Made by a program: the position numbers and the translations under genes. The notes beneath the pieces are model-generated. The model was not told the DNA's origin. It searched no databases and was given only the letters and a program-made list of their open reading frames with translations. 64,000 nucleotides of DNA from Lucifuga dentata (Eukaryota; Chordata; Actinopteri; Ophidiiformes; Bythitidae): assembly GCA_014773175.1 (NCBI GenBank), contig VXCM01000219.1, forward strand, positions 62,001 through 126,000. The letters are read 5' to 3'. Of this stretch, positions 1 to 12,131 are shown piece after piece; positions within the stretch are counted from its first letter, which is position 1, and each line of letters begins with the position of its first letter.

Positions 1-60
1 TGCTGGTTTGCAACCATATTTAATGGTCTGGATAAGAAGGAAAGAAAGTTGAAATCACCA

Positions 61-107
61 AAAAACAACAAACAAACAAAAAAAAAAAAAANAAAAAAAA
101 AAAAAAA
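61..107. repeat. A-rich tract with single-N contig join
   Basis: An (AAAC)n-like start runs into a homopolymer of A interrupted by one N at position 92. The N inside a homopolymer suggests two contigs joined without resolving the run length, so the true length of the tract is unknown. Confidence 0.85.
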
Positions 108-232
108 CACTAATGGCAATCATCTACCTCGCTCTCTTCTAACTTTCTTCCACAACTCCATTTGAAAAGAAAAGCTCTCTCTGCATGCAGTTCAGACTCC
201 AAAACGGGAAACAGGAGATGAAAAGGCTAAAG

Positions 233-233
<1 letters not shown>

Positions 234-278
<45 letters not shown>

Positions 279-332
279 AAGAGAGAGAAAGAAAGAGAGA
301 GAGAGAAAGAAAGAGAACCAGAGAGAGATTCC
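234..332. repeat. (GA)n microsatellite with GAAA interruptions
   Basis: A long run of GA dinucleotides decays into GAAA and GAGAAA units towards the right. Read on the minus strand it gives an open frame of almost only Ser, Leu and Phe, which is a low-complexity shadow and not a gene. Confidence 0.95.
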
Positions 333-1833
333 TTTGATGTTCTTTACTAAAACACATCACAAAATCAACTCAAAGGGATTGTTAAAAATGCATGACATGC
401 ACACAACTAGAAAATAAGTAATGAATTTAAAGAAATAAAGATCAAGTGATTTCATACATGCCCCAACTTCAAAGAATCAACTTGACTCGAGGGGAAGAAA
501 ATAGAGGGAGAAAAATACATATCAATGATTTCTTCTTTCTGAGATTGCAGACTAATTATCCTAGCACGGAGTGGACTGGATGGGGTTGGAACTGAACCAA
601 TGAATGGACTGAAAGGAAGACTAAAGGTTATTTGGACTATGTGACAAGTTTAAGCGAACGTTCAATCTGTCCCCAGTCAAGCACCCTGACAGAGTTTAAC
701 TGAACCTGCCATGCCAGCGGGAGTGTAATAGACACAATCTGACTTTGCATTACAGCGATGGAACACCAGTTCGAGGCAAGGAAGCAGATAATTGCTACAT
801 AATTACATGCAACAGCAGCCATTAGAATATCCGATAAAAAAAAGGAAAAACACAATTATGAGAGGATGGTAATGAGGATTCAATCGACGGGGACGACTTG
901 CCAACACCAGAGAGACCTCTGTTCTCTCCCAGTTTGACTCACATATGCTGGCCCATATTCCACCATCTGGCAGTGGACACAAGCATGAAATGACCGGACA
1001 CTATGCAACATAATGACTTTGGCTATATTCAGTTTTTATCGTAATGGCACACCTTTTATTCATTCATTCTTTTGCACAAAAGCAGCCTTGTGGGAACTGT
1101 GACATGTACTCTTATTCAGCCAGGCTGTGTGAAATTTGACACCCTGAGCATTTCTATCAAACTTTATACCTGATGCTGGATCAAAGTTAAGAGGATAAAG
1201 GGCAGGGAAATGGCTGATATGGGCAGTTTCTAATCAAATTCATGCTGCCTTGCCAGCTATTCACATGTTTAAAGACAGCCAACAGCAAGGTAATATCCAT
1301 TCATCAACCCAGGCATTGCTATCAGTTTGGTTTGCCATAAAGTCCATTTTCACAAGGCTCTGTTGGCGAGTCATTGAGCCATTTTTCCTCCACAAGCCAC
1401 CTCCCTCATTTTCCATTTGTCTTTTTTTTTCAATATCCACAAATGTAATCCACTGAATTTGAAATCATCTCCAGCTGAAATCAACGAATGCAACCATGAG
1501 CCCATGGTAGCTAAACCTCAAGAGCATATGAATAAATCAGCATAGAGAAAAAGGGGGGAAACGAGAGGGAGGAGTGGAACAAAACTGGGTCCTTTTACAC
1601 CTCAGGTCTCCCTGCTTCCCGAAAATGTAATCGGCTTTGCCAGACTGTGCCAAACCAGATCCCACCAAGACCAAGAAAGAAGTAACAATCAAGAGCATCG
1701 TCCCTCTGACTAATAAGATTTCCTCCAGTGAGTTGTGTGACAAGAATTTGTGTGTTTGTGTACCTAGGCATGTGTGGTTCATGGTGTCAGCTTGTGAACT
1801 TGTGTATGAATGCAGTGTATGCTCTCGTACTGA

Positions 1834-1835
<2 letters not shown>
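333..1835. other. Unassigned non-coding DNA
   Basis: No exon, RNA gene or mobile-element terminus could be recognised. Short open frames exist on both strands but none shows a domain motif, biased composition or a pair of splice sites worth calling. Confidence 0.5.
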
Positions 1836-1871
<36 letters not shown>

Positions 1872-2010
1872 TTATGTGTGTGTGTGTGTGCGTTAAAAAA
1901 AGGGTGGTGGGCGGTAAACGCCTGACATTTCCTCACAGCTGGGGGTGTCTTGGGCATGCTCGGGGGTAAATAATAATAATATGTGTGTGTGTGAGTGTGG
2001 TGTGTGTAGG
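1836..2010. repeat. Compound (TG)n microsatellites
   Basis: Three TG runs occur at about 1837-1868, 1874-1892 and 1981-2009, separated by unique sequence that includes a short (TAA)n tract. Frames reading Cys-Val or Thr-His repeats across this stretch are artefacts of the repeat. Confidence 0.95.
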
Positions 2011-2110
2011 GGAGAGGGAGAAGAGGGAGCTGTGTCAGGGGTACAAGTGGGAGTAGGTTGGTAGAACAGGGAGATAGAGAAAGCCTGGGGCCTCGGGCAT
2101 TACAGAAAGG

Positions 2111-2111
<1 letters not shown>

Positions 2112-2145
<34 letters not shown>

Positions 2146-2167
2146 NCTCTCTCTCTCTCTCTCTCTT
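2112..2167. repeat. (TC)n microsatellite with single-N join
   Basis: A TC dinucleotide run is interrupted by N at 2146. The join lies inside the repeat, so the repeat length given here is unreliable. Confidence 0.9.
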
Positions 2168-2444
2168 CAGGGTATGTGTTCTTTTTAGCAGGAGTGAAAA
2201 TGAATTATTAAGTCGAATCCGGCGAGAGCACAGGGAAAGAAGATGGGAGATGCAAAACAGGACCGGAGTGAATGTGATGTGTAGAAATAAGCAATATTGA
2301 GAGCGAGATAAACAATTACAAAGGAACAGGACGTGCAGGCAGAGAGCGCAGGAGGTGCAAAGGCTGTGTGTGTGTTGTAAAATGCTGCAGTCCACCAGAT
2401 ACAGTACATCTCTCTTCTGCTTGGCCCTTTTAACTTCACTTTCA

Positions 2445-2613
2445 GGCTGAGTTACACCTGCAGGAGTTGGAATTACCTTTCAATTACTGCTGATTAATCT
2501 ATGCAAGCTTTGGGGAGATTCCACTTTTNGGCTGAGTTACACCTGCAGGAGTTGGAATTACCTTTCAATTACTGCTGATTAATCTATGCAAGCTTTGGGG
2601 AGATTCCACTTTT
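2445..2613. other. 84-bp duplication across a single N (probable assembly artefact)
   Basis: Bases 2445-2528 and 2530-2613 are the same 84 bp, separated only by N at 2529. The exact identity and the single N between copies are what unmerged overlapping contig ends give. The most likely true sequence has one copy. Confidence 0.88.
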
Positions 2614-5217
2614 ACGGCAGCTAACGAGAATAATTAACTAACGAAGACCTGAGGGCTTTCGAGGAGGGGTTTACACAATTTTACACTGTCTCTCTTTCCT
2701 CATATCTCATCACCTGAAGGCCATTTTTGTCTGTTCAGTACCTCCGACCAGAAGAAAGTTAGCAGGGTAAAGCACAACACATTTGGTTGGTTGTTGAGGC
2801 CCTTTGCTGAAAGGATCGAGTGTTATGTCATGAATATTGATGGATCTCACACATTGTTTCACAGGGAATGTCCGCTTGGTACAAGCAGTACTTTGGGCAT
2901 TGTATGACAGGGGATGTATGAATTACGGCTCAGCAGTGAGTCTAATGCAACATATCATGAATAACTAAAGACAGTTTGCCACTTTCAAGATGGGGGCCCC
3001 AGAGAAGGCCTTGTAATGGTTTAGCAGTTCTCAGCGGTAAGGGCTCACCCCTTGAGAACTGACAAGCATTTTCCTAGCTACAACACCCTGCTGCTGGATA
3101 ACNACACACACACACACACACACTGCACACTGCTGGAGCCACTCAAATATTTACATCCTTAAATGTACAAAGAATTCCTTGAGCATCCTATACTGCCTAT
3201 TACTCTCCCTTGCTTTCTGTCTATGTCCTAAAGTGATGGGCTGTACTTTCCCTCCTACTTTTCCCAATAATAACAGAGATTTGTGTATGCGTGCATTTAT
3301 GATGACTATGCTTATGTGTGCATGTAAGGAGCATGCGCATGAGATTTTGACTGGATGCATCTCTGTGCTTAGCTTCATATATGAATGAGAGTCTTTAGGG
3401 ATGATTGGTGCAGTATATAGTCTAAATAAAGACGAGAATAATGGCGATAATAAAATGGTGGTTTGGGCTTTGCCAGTGCAGGAGGGCCTTGCATAGCCTG
3501 CTGTATCCTGCTGGGTTGACTGCAGCTTTCAAAGCAACACTGGTGATGACAGGGGAGAAAGTGGTGTGCCAATTAGGGTGCCGGGAGAGAAAGAGAAAGG
3601 GGCTCGAGAGAGAAAAGGAGAGGGTAGGGGTGAGAAGCGAGGGTACAAGTGAGAAAGGGAAAAATAATGGCCTTACACTGTCAGTGTGAATGCTGAGCCA
3701 AACAGAGGGGGGAAGAGGTAAACACCGGTGGGACAAACAAGACAACAGGGACAACAGAAAAAGACATAGGCAGAGAAGAGGAGGAAAAGAGAAGGAGTGA
3801 TAGAAGGAGGGTCAAATTGGCCTCTCTCCCCTCAGGCAGAGCAGCTTTACAATGGCACCTCACTGGGAAAGAAAGTAACACTCCAAACGGTACCCACAAG
3901 GGAGGGTGTGCATGTGTGTACAGTGAGTGTGTGTGTGTGTGTGTCAGAAAAAAATGAAAGAAAGTAAAGCAGGTAGAAAGAGAAAGAAAAAGTGATCCTC
4001 TGTGATGTCTATGAAGAAGCTTGTCACTGGCCAGACAGACAGGATTTGGATTTAGGATAAAAATGACAAGAAGGTATGTTGTTGACAAATTGGTGTCACA
4101 AACACACGGCGAGGAAGAGCCAAACTCCTGCACCCTTTCTTATGCAATCTGAATTCTGCTAGAATCTGTCACATGATGCAATTTTGTACTAAGAGGGTTT
4201 CTTTCATCTCTTTCTGAAGAGCTAAAACACATTTCTGGGGCTTTCTGTACATAATTGAAGAAGAATTGAAGTAACATTTGAATACCCCATCATAATTATT
4301 TGGCAGCAGCGTGTCCCATAAGGCTTTATTTAATCAATTCAGCAATTATAGATTGAAATAGAATAGTATAGGCTATAGCACAGGGCTAACAATACCATTT
4401 CACACCACATCATCTTATCAAAGCAGGGCAACATTTAATACATTGACACTAAATTGCTAGACAGCATTCATCCATCTTGATTATCATAATGGGTAACATG
4501 ACTGACTCATTGACAGAATTCAATTTCTTTATTTGATGAGCCATTATTCTGCTGTAAGTAACAGTAAGAAATAGTGCCAATTTTTTTTTTTCTCAATTTT
4601 AAGACAAATGACACAGACTTGTAATTTTTACACTGGCAGTGATTTGATCCTCCATTAACTTGGCTCGATTGACTTGCAATTTCTTCATTGTTTGCTCACC
4701 TTTTCATTTCTTTTAGCACCACTTCTCTTTTGATCAGGCTTCAGCTAATTACCTCATACTGGTCCTTGGTACACTTGGTGCAAGTGCCTTATTTATATCC
4801 AGAAGCCAAGCCCTGGGATGTGTGATTGTATTCAGTGATCTGTGTGTGTTGGTGTGATTCTCTGGACACAAGCAATGATTTCAGAAAATCTAATCCTAAA
4901 ATTACAAAATAAAGAATAAGCAGACACAGACTTGGGCAAAAGGTTAATGTGAATCTGTTAATTAGCCAACTGTTAAGTCTTGGAAGTCTGGGCACAGCTC
5001 ATGAATGCATCACAGCACAAAAACAAGCAGGGATCTGAAGTAAACCAACGACTGGCATTTGGTTGCCAAAGATGTCAGAATGGTTGCCATATGTCAAACC
5101 AGGTTACTGCTATGATGATTGTGGCAGCCAAAAATCCCAGAATTTTTCGCACAACAGCAACCCCCTGTGAATAATTTTGATTTATTTATCACTATCAATA
5201 ATATTCAATTACCACAG
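2614..5217. other. Unassigned DNA with short AC/TG repeats and a purine-rich tract
   Basis: Contents are an (AC)n run with a single-N join at 3103, a short (TG)n run near 3926-3944 and a strand-asymmetric purine-rich stretch from about 3574 to 3820. A small imperfect hairpin lies at 3026-3060. The open frames seen here are Ser/Leu/Phe- or Lys/Arg/Glu-rich shadows of the purine tract. I see no gene. Confidence 0.5.
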
Positions 5218-5353
5218 GGATTTAGCAAAATAACATGGAAACTAAAATACGATTTTACATTTTGGGAAATGGTTGGCAGTAACATACAGTAACATGTATG
5301 TGGTTAATATTTATTGAGATTAAACATGCAAAATCACCAGCACTGTCCTTTAA
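5218..5353 (-). mobile_element. Fragment of the TTAA-type MITE family (copy 1)
   Basis: This stretch matches one terminal arm of the MITE described in full at 15808-16340. It keeps the sequence around AAATGGTTGGCAGTAACAT and ends in GTCCT followed by TTAA at 5350-5353, the same junction as the intact copies. Only about 130 bp of one arm is present; the rest has been lost or has diverged beyond recognition. It is in the opposite orientation to the copies at 15.8 and 54.3 kb. Confidence 0.7.
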
Positions 5354-6315
5354 AATGCCATATTGCAACTCGTCAGAAATCATGTTTCCTCTTTCTGCGT
5401 GTGATCACAATTTCTTGAAACATCTACTGATGACATATTGCTGAGTGCTGTATGTACGTTTTTAAAGCAATTTTAAAGATTTTTGTTTATCCTGACATGA
5501 CAGTACAGCAAAGCTTCTCTCAAAAGCAAAAGAAAATAAAGTGGGAAGAAGTGACTCATCTTGTGTGTTTAAGCATACTGACAAATGCCAGAAAACTCCC
5601 TTGAAATACAGCAGTCAGAAAAGCCTATTATCAAATTTTTCAAAATCCACAGTAGAGCATAAAAAACAAAACTCCTGCATAAAAGAATTGATCACAAAAA
5701 AAAAAATAAAAATCATTCCACAACCATACGTAGTTACACAAAAACCTGTCATTCACACACAAAAGCACTTCCTGTACCATCACAGCTGAGTGGTTTGGCA
5801 GAGCGACAGCAGCCGCGGTGGCGTGGAGCTGGCTGCTGCTCTCTGCGCACTCACCTTTCACCTTCTGCCATTTTAGCCTCAGTGATTCCATTAGTGCACC
5901 TGAATACAGATGCAGAGTTCAGCGCTCTGCTTTGTTCTCACCTCACACACAAGGACAGCAGTGCAGCAAATGTTACAAAGTAGAACGGAGAGGAAAAGGG
6001 GACACGCAACAATAATAAAAGTCAGCTGAGGTCGTGTGATGGAGACAGGGAACGCTCCTGTCGTTTGCTGCATTTTGACATACTGTCTTTTTCACCTCCT
6101 GTCATTTCACCTCCTTTTTTCTATCTCTCATTTTTATTTATTTTTTTTATCTGCATCCGTTTTCATTTTCTTTCTCTGCAGTGTGACCTACGAGCCATTT
6201 TGTTCTCTCTGAGATGCATGCCCACTCAGGATGATGATGGTATTACAAGGGAACATTTTGGAGCAAGAATTTATTGCCATACTCTTTTTTTTAAATATAT
6301 TAATCATCCTGGTGA
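5354..6315. other. Unassigned non-coding DNA
   Basis: Nothing recognisable. A pyrimidine-rich patch at 6078-6180 gives a spurious Phe/Leu/Ser open frame on the plus strand. Confidence 0.5.
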
Positions 6316-6325
6316 AAGTTTATAT

Positions 6326-6383
<58 letters not shown>

Positions 6384-6387
6384 ATAT
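6316..6387. repeat. (TA)n-(TG)n compound microsatellite
   Basis: About 30 bp of alternating TA pass directly into about 24 bp of TG and then back to TATA. Such junctions can extrude or adopt non-B structure. The spurious Tyr/Ile and Cys/Val open frame across it is not coding. Confidence 0.95.
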
Positions 6388-7435
6388 ACTGTATATTATA
6401 GTCTGACGGAGCTGCAGAAATATTACATGCTTGTGTAAATTATATCTGTCAGAAATTTGGGGAAAATGCTGATTATAAACATTTCAGTGTCATAAATAAC
6501 ATTTACATGAAATTTAAAAAAAAAACATAGAAGCAATAACTGTGTAATATAGCAACTTGACGTTTTCTCTCTCCATTCCTTCTCTCTTCTACTCTCTATC
6601 TCTCACTCTTTCCATTTTTTCCGAAAAGGTGATTGGTATTCCTCCTCCTTACCTCCTCACCAAAAGCAAACATCACTCTCATCAAAGGCTCCCGTCTTTG
6701 ATCAGGTCTTCAAAGAAGTGTGTCATCAAAGTCTATGAGGTTAGATGAACTGAGGGGAGAGGGGGAGGGAGAGGGGGAGAGGGGAAAAGAGAGAGAGAGA
6801 GAGAGAGTGTTACGGTATGGATGTGTGCAGTAATGGGTCGCTAATTGTTAATTACTGCTGTGGCATGCACTCATGGAAGAGCTGCTGCTAGAAAGCACCA
6901 AGATGTGGTGGTTCGGGTTAAGATGCAAACGAGATAGATATCATAGAGCTTTAAACTCCAGCATCACCGGCATTATTACCATATAGAAAGAAAATGAGAA
7001 TGAAATGGAGATGAGAGCAGCAAAGGAAAGAGAGCTAGCTGTCTGCTAAGATGAGAGACAGGGGAACATTTACTATTTAACCCACCATAATGTGGGTCTT
7101 CCCTGTTGGGATGACATCTGTAGCACACACCAACACACTATTACATATCATAACACAGATACTAGAGTGAGTAAGAAGAAGAGATGAAGGGAGGAGGTTT
7201 TGTTAGAGGATAATAGAGGACAGAGAAGAGAAATGACCCCCATAGATAAATGCCTGTATCACTAAGTGACACCTTCCCCGACTTTGCTCACTTTTAAAGA
7301 GACAAATTCTCATGTAATGTATCCATAGCAGCGCATTGCATTACTCCTGTTCCCCAGTGCTGAAATATGAGTGCTATGTCACCCAAGGCTGCCAAGCTAA
7401 CCGTTTGCTGAATATAGGAGGGAGAAATACAGGAA
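6388..7435. other. Unassigned DNA with a purine tract
   Basis: A G/A-rich stretch at about 6750-6808 ends in a (GA)n run. The rest shows no exon or element that I can identify. Confidence 0.5.
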
Positions 7436-7461
7436 AGGGGGGGGGGGCNGGGGGGGGGGGC
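7436..7461. repeat. poly-G tract with single-N join
   Basis: A run of G with one embedded C is broken by N at 7449. Long G runs are poorly sequenced and this is probably an unresolved contig join. Confidence 0.85.
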
Positions 7462-7833
7462 ACTAAATGGTCTGATGGAAAGAGAGAGAAAGAGCGATAG
7501 AGGCTCCTGAGGAATAGTGCCATCTGCATGTGAATGAGTCTCACCCAGGGAGATCTCTTTTGGAGAAATTAATGATCTCAGGAAAGCAGAACAGAGACCG
7601 TGTGCTCCTTGGAAAAAGGAACGAGTTTCCTGTCAGCCAGGTCTCTTTCTCTTTCACTCTTTGTACTCAGCCAGATATTAAACGTCTCTGGGCTTCCTCC
7701 GGCAATGCATATCCGTTTGTTTAAACCAGGGAACCAGGAGGCATTTGGTGAAATGGCCATAATCAGAGAACAAGAAAGCGAGATTATATTAAAAAGAGGA
7801 GTGAGATTGAGACAGGGGAGCAGGTTGAAAATT

Positions 7834-7836
<3 letters not shown>

Positions 7837-7864
<28 letters not shown>
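7837..7864. repeat. poly-A tract
   Basis: About 28 A residues follow AATTAATT. The tract is not preceded by a recognisable SINE or processed transcript, so I do not call a retroposon. Confidence 0.85.
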
Positions 7865-9039
7865 TTCCAGCTGTGGGCTCCATACCTGGCCAATGAGATG
7901 TAAGTTAGAAGCAGGAACAGACTAATAAAGACTAATCAGACCTGCATTGTGGGGACCTCTATTTCTTACCCAGGTCCTCATTATTTCCTTTGTACTCATG
8001 CCAATGACCTGCATGGCAAAGCCATGTCGAAATATGCCTTAATGCCTCCTGGTTAAGCTTCTTGTTCAAATGAAAGCCATGCACTTTTTCACAGTTAAAA
8101 GTTCTATAAATCTGAGTTCTGAAAGTTCCATTCAAAAAGAAATGAAAAAGCTGAACGTTTCAATGTTTCATTGAGGCTGATTAATTTTGATTTAATTTGC
8201 AGTGTAACATGTATTGTCTCATGAAATGTAGTCTAAAGCTTCTTGAAGACATCTACTGACCAATATATCACTCACAGGCCATGTATGTTCACTCCATTGT
8301 GCTACCGTTCACTTTAGTCCTTGGTTTCTTGTAAATCTAATTATTATAACAGTAGTGTTGTATGGAACTGCTCCCGGTCTTGGCTTGCTGGCTGATAGAG
8401 GCAGCCTGGCTGACACTAGCTCTTACAGTTCAGCACTCACGTGGCTGTTTACAAAGTCTAATAAGCGTGTCCCTGAGGCAGACCATGCAGCTGCAGAGGA
8501 GGAGATTGCATTTGAGCTCCATTGTGAGGCTTGCCGTCCCCCTCATCAGATCTGACAGCCAGTATGACAAGTCCTATCTGCCAGCTAGCTGATAAGTGCG
8601 GCTCGAGCTGTGCTTAGGTCTGCTTCAATCCAATCAAACGACAGTCCCAGTGAATGGTGTTTGCTCGTTGCAGCCAGGCAGGAATATCCTGGCTCAGTCG
8701 CTAATGCTGTAACACTCCAAGCCAGGGGTGGAAAGCTAGCCATGAAGAATTATACCGCATTGCCTCAGACATACTGCACCAACTGGACTTATGCTGAAAT
8801 ACATTTTCTTATTATGTCATGATGTCTGAGATTCAGCATATGAAGCATTAGAGCTGAGCCAACTCAGCTGCATCTTTTTGAAACTAATGGTTTGACAAGA
8901 AAAACATTTGCCATGAACCCTCACAGGCAATTAACAATATGCACCTTTGTATTTTCTTTTCACTTTACACTGATTCAGTCACAGGATTAGTAACAACAGG
9001 GAATGCAGTTGGGTTAAAATAACTTCCATTAGTCTCTTT
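7865..9039. other. Unassigned non-coding DNA
   Basis: Two overlapping open frames near 8355-8592 have no recognisable motif. No splice pair or element terminus was found. Confidence 0.5.
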
Positions 9040-9170
9040 CATACCACAGGAACTTTTTCGGGAACCAGGAATTTTAGGCCCTTTTGCACTGCAAAAACCA
9101 CTTCCCCAGGCAGACAAGCGCAATTTTTAAATACTCAAGTTTAGCTTGTTTTTGTGCAAAACGAAACAAA
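9040..9170. repeat. Dispersed repeat, copy 1 (partner at 40440)
   Basis: The segment around CTTCCCCAGGCAGACAA and the following TTTTTAAATACTCAAGTTTAGCTT aligns in the same orientation with the segment near 40612-40665. The upstream AGGAACTTT and GGAACCAGGAATTT pieces also have loose counterparts near 40436. The family is unknown to me. It may be a decayed DNA transposon, but no target-site duplication is visible. Confidence 0.45.
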
Positions 9171-12094
9171 AAGATCTTGCACACTATTGTAAGTGCCCTG
9201 ATGTCATGCAACTATTTAAACTGAACTACAGCTACCAAACTGCCTCTAATCCAAAAAAAACTTCAAAGTGACTGCAGTTTTGGTGCACTAGGAGAGAGTT
9301 ATCATCCAAGCGATCACTCTGACTACTTAATACCACACTCTTGCACAAATCCAGTTGTATCCTGCATACAATGTTTCTGGTTAAAGCATTGTCCATATAG
9401 CTGATGCACTGCTGTGAAACAAAGTATGTGTCTATGTATCTAAGCACATTCTAAGGGCAATTGTCGCCCAGTACATTTCAGTCATGCTGACAGGGAGGCT
9501 TTATGGAGGAGAACGTAGCCAAGTCCAATTAACAGGTCCTGTTACCATCGTCTGTTGAAAGGAACCACATACTGGGCTTTCATTTGGGACTATAACGGCA
9601 GAGATGCAATGTACACTGACAAATGGTGTTTCTTACTCCCTCTCTGTTTTGGAGAGAAAAGGAAGAGAACTGGCAAATTCCACTGTAGCTTTAGTGCTCA
9701 CATAAAAAATTTAAATCAACTGCCCATGCATGGCAGTAACAAGTACCAGACTAGATATGTGATTCTTGGCATCTACCATTATTCTCTTTATGTCCCATTT
9801 TAAGCAGGTAGCACAGATTATTTCTTGAGGTGTACTCCAGAAATGTCTTGTGTGGGTAACAGCTCTCAGTCATCACAAACCATTCACTCATCATAAGGTG
9901 ATTATATGCTACCTGCCTGACACAAAATGGTGCAGAGCCAAACAGAATTTTAATGGGATATTCATGTTGCTCTGTTTCTGTTGCTTCTTAAAAATGTTAA
10001 CAACCTGATAAGCCATAAACAACTTCAGGCTCTGCTGCTATGAGATTATTTTGAGATATTTTGCCCCCTTTCCCTGATCTAGAAGATGCATATAATTTAT
10101 ATTACTTTGTCAATGGCTGGAATTAAAACTAGGCATAAATATGTGCTCAGTCAAATAGCTAATTTACTGCACATTATTTTGTACCCAAAAGTGTGTGTTT
10201 TGATACCTATCATGACAAATTTTTCTGTACTGTAGAGGTTCATGTACTGTGGCTTCAGTTCACCAGCCAAACTCATATTATATGTCACATTACCTCAATA
10301 CTTGCTTATTATTTGTCTTCTGTACAATATCATCACTAAAATGTTGTACCTGCACTGTTTCAAGCAACCTCCAAGTCTCTGTGATTAATTTTAACTCTAT
10401 TACAATGAATCTGAAATGTATGGCATGCTTTCCAAACCATTTTTTAAAATGTCAATTAATTTTTAGTTCATTTAAAATAATTGCAAATTTAAATAAATTA
10501 AATTTGAAAATTCAGTAAGTGTTGGCACTAGCATATTAATAACAGACTGTAGGTAAAAACATTCTGATAAGGGTTTTACTGTCCATAATAAAATGACTGT
10601 GGTAATTTTAGTGTTTATAATAAGCTTCAGCAACCTATTTTTGTTAGATTTTTGGATTAGATTTATAATTGCATATTGTGGCATTAAAAATAAGATGAAT
10701 AAGCCTCTTCTCTAGAGGAACTGTCTTTATCTTTAGATAAATTTGTCTCAGTAGTATCCTGTTATGACTAGTATAGTGTGAAGTGATGGGGATAATAACC
10801 ATCCCTGCTGTACTGAAAAAACCATCCAAGCATACCCTAAATTAGACTGTCAGCACAAACCACACATGCCTGCACAGGAAACAGAGAAAAATTACAAATG
10901 CTAAATTTGTGATCAAAATGATTAGACAGTTTCTGTGTTATAAGCAAGTTAGTTTGTTCTCAATGTAAGTCTGCTATTTAAAATGGGGTCCATCCTGGTT
11001 AAATATTGCTGCGGGATTTGGGATTCCCCATGGTTTAACTGTTCTTGCAAAGCCTACAGTATGTCAAGGTCTCATTCCTTGCTCCTCAGATTCAGGATAA
11101 ATAAAGAAATAAGAAATAAACCACTTTTTTACTCTCTCACAGCTAATCAAACCTCATAGGAATTTCTTAATCCTCTCTAGATGTGGTTTATATATTTGGA
11201 AAAGGCTCAGGAATATTTTCCCTATGGTGGCTTCTGGCAGGTGCTGCGTTCAGGTCTTTATCTGATCAGGGTGAGAAGGATAATGATATTATCATCAGCT
11301 TGCTGGAGTAGTATTAGACTGTGGAGCTGAGCCAAAAAGCAAAGCTCTTCAATTTTTTTCCCGGCCTTCACCTATGGCCATAAGTTCTGACTAGTGTTCA
11401 CAAGAATGACAATCCAGTGGAGGCAGCTGAGGTGAGCCTCAGTATGCTTCATCCAAAGTGCCTGTCAGATTATAGGATAGTGTTGGAAACTCCCATTCCG
11501 ACGGTCAAATTGGGGGATTGCATCCAACAATTTTTTTTTTAACTTAACAAATCTGACAGTCTGACAGGCTTGCTGACGTCATGCAGCTATTGATTGGATG
11601 TGATTAGCTCTGAAAGTGGGCAAGGGTTTTAATTCCCTTCTCAAGCTCTCTTTTTTCTTTTCATCACTACGATTACAACCCCGTGCTACCACAAATAGCT
11701 CAGAGGACAGAAGTGAAAGTGCAAGTTTGTGTCATTATCCCTGTGAACGTAATTCATTGCATTGAAATTACAAAAAGACATAGACGCCAGAGAATTCCTG
11801 TTAACAACCCCTATATTCTCCTAAAGTAACTGTGAGACATTATCCCTGTTCAAATAATGAACTGCATTAAGAATACAAAGACACATGTACTGTTAATAGC
11901 CCAACCCCTCTCTATGACGGCAGGCTAAGAGAGGGGAAGTTCAGAATGCCTACATTCAAGCATGCTTACTGAACACACATAAAAACGTTTTCTGACATGG
12001 CGACCAATCAAGTCATAGAAGCGGAACAGTTCAGATGAAGCATATAGAGGCCTTGAAACTGGTAAGGTAAGTGCTGATAATCTCCATCTTGTCT
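9171..12094. other. Unassigned AT-rich DNA
   Basis: No gene, RNA gene or intact element is visible. Short AT-rich frames on both strands have no family signature. The stretch at 11411-11460 has a repeat-like feel but I could not define its ends. Confidence 0.5.
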
Positions 12095-12131
12095 CTTTTT
12101 TTTTTTTTTTTTTTTNAAAAAAAAAAAAAAA
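12095..12131. repeat. poly-T to poly-A junction with single N
   Basis: A T run of about 20 is followed by N at 12116 and an A run of about 15. The flip from T to A across an N suggests a misjoin or a wrongly oriented contig end, or an unresolved palindromic A/T tract. Confidence 0.8.

Noticed and set aside
139..360. Minus-strand open frame rich in Ser and Leu
   Set aside because: It is the translation of a (GA)n microsatellite and has no other sequence content.
1787..2395. Minus-strand frame of about 200 codons
   Set aside because: It runs through (TC)n with an N and several (TG)n repeats, giving Arg-Glu and Thr-His strings. It crosses a contig join and has no domain.
3026..3060. Imperfect hairpin AGTTCTC/GAGAACT with inner AAGGG/CCCTT
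   Set aside because: Twelve pairs with an asymmetric bulge is within reach of chance in a window of this size, and there is no context for an RNA gene.
5395..5470. Short similarity to 8222-8290 around CTTGAA(G)ACATCTACTGA
   Set aside because: Only about 18 bp match well and the surrounding sequence diverges, so a shared repeat cannot be supported.
7837..7864. Poly-A tract as the tail of a processed retroposon
   Set aside because: No upstream SINE, tRNA-like box or spliced gene sequence and no target-site duplication was found.
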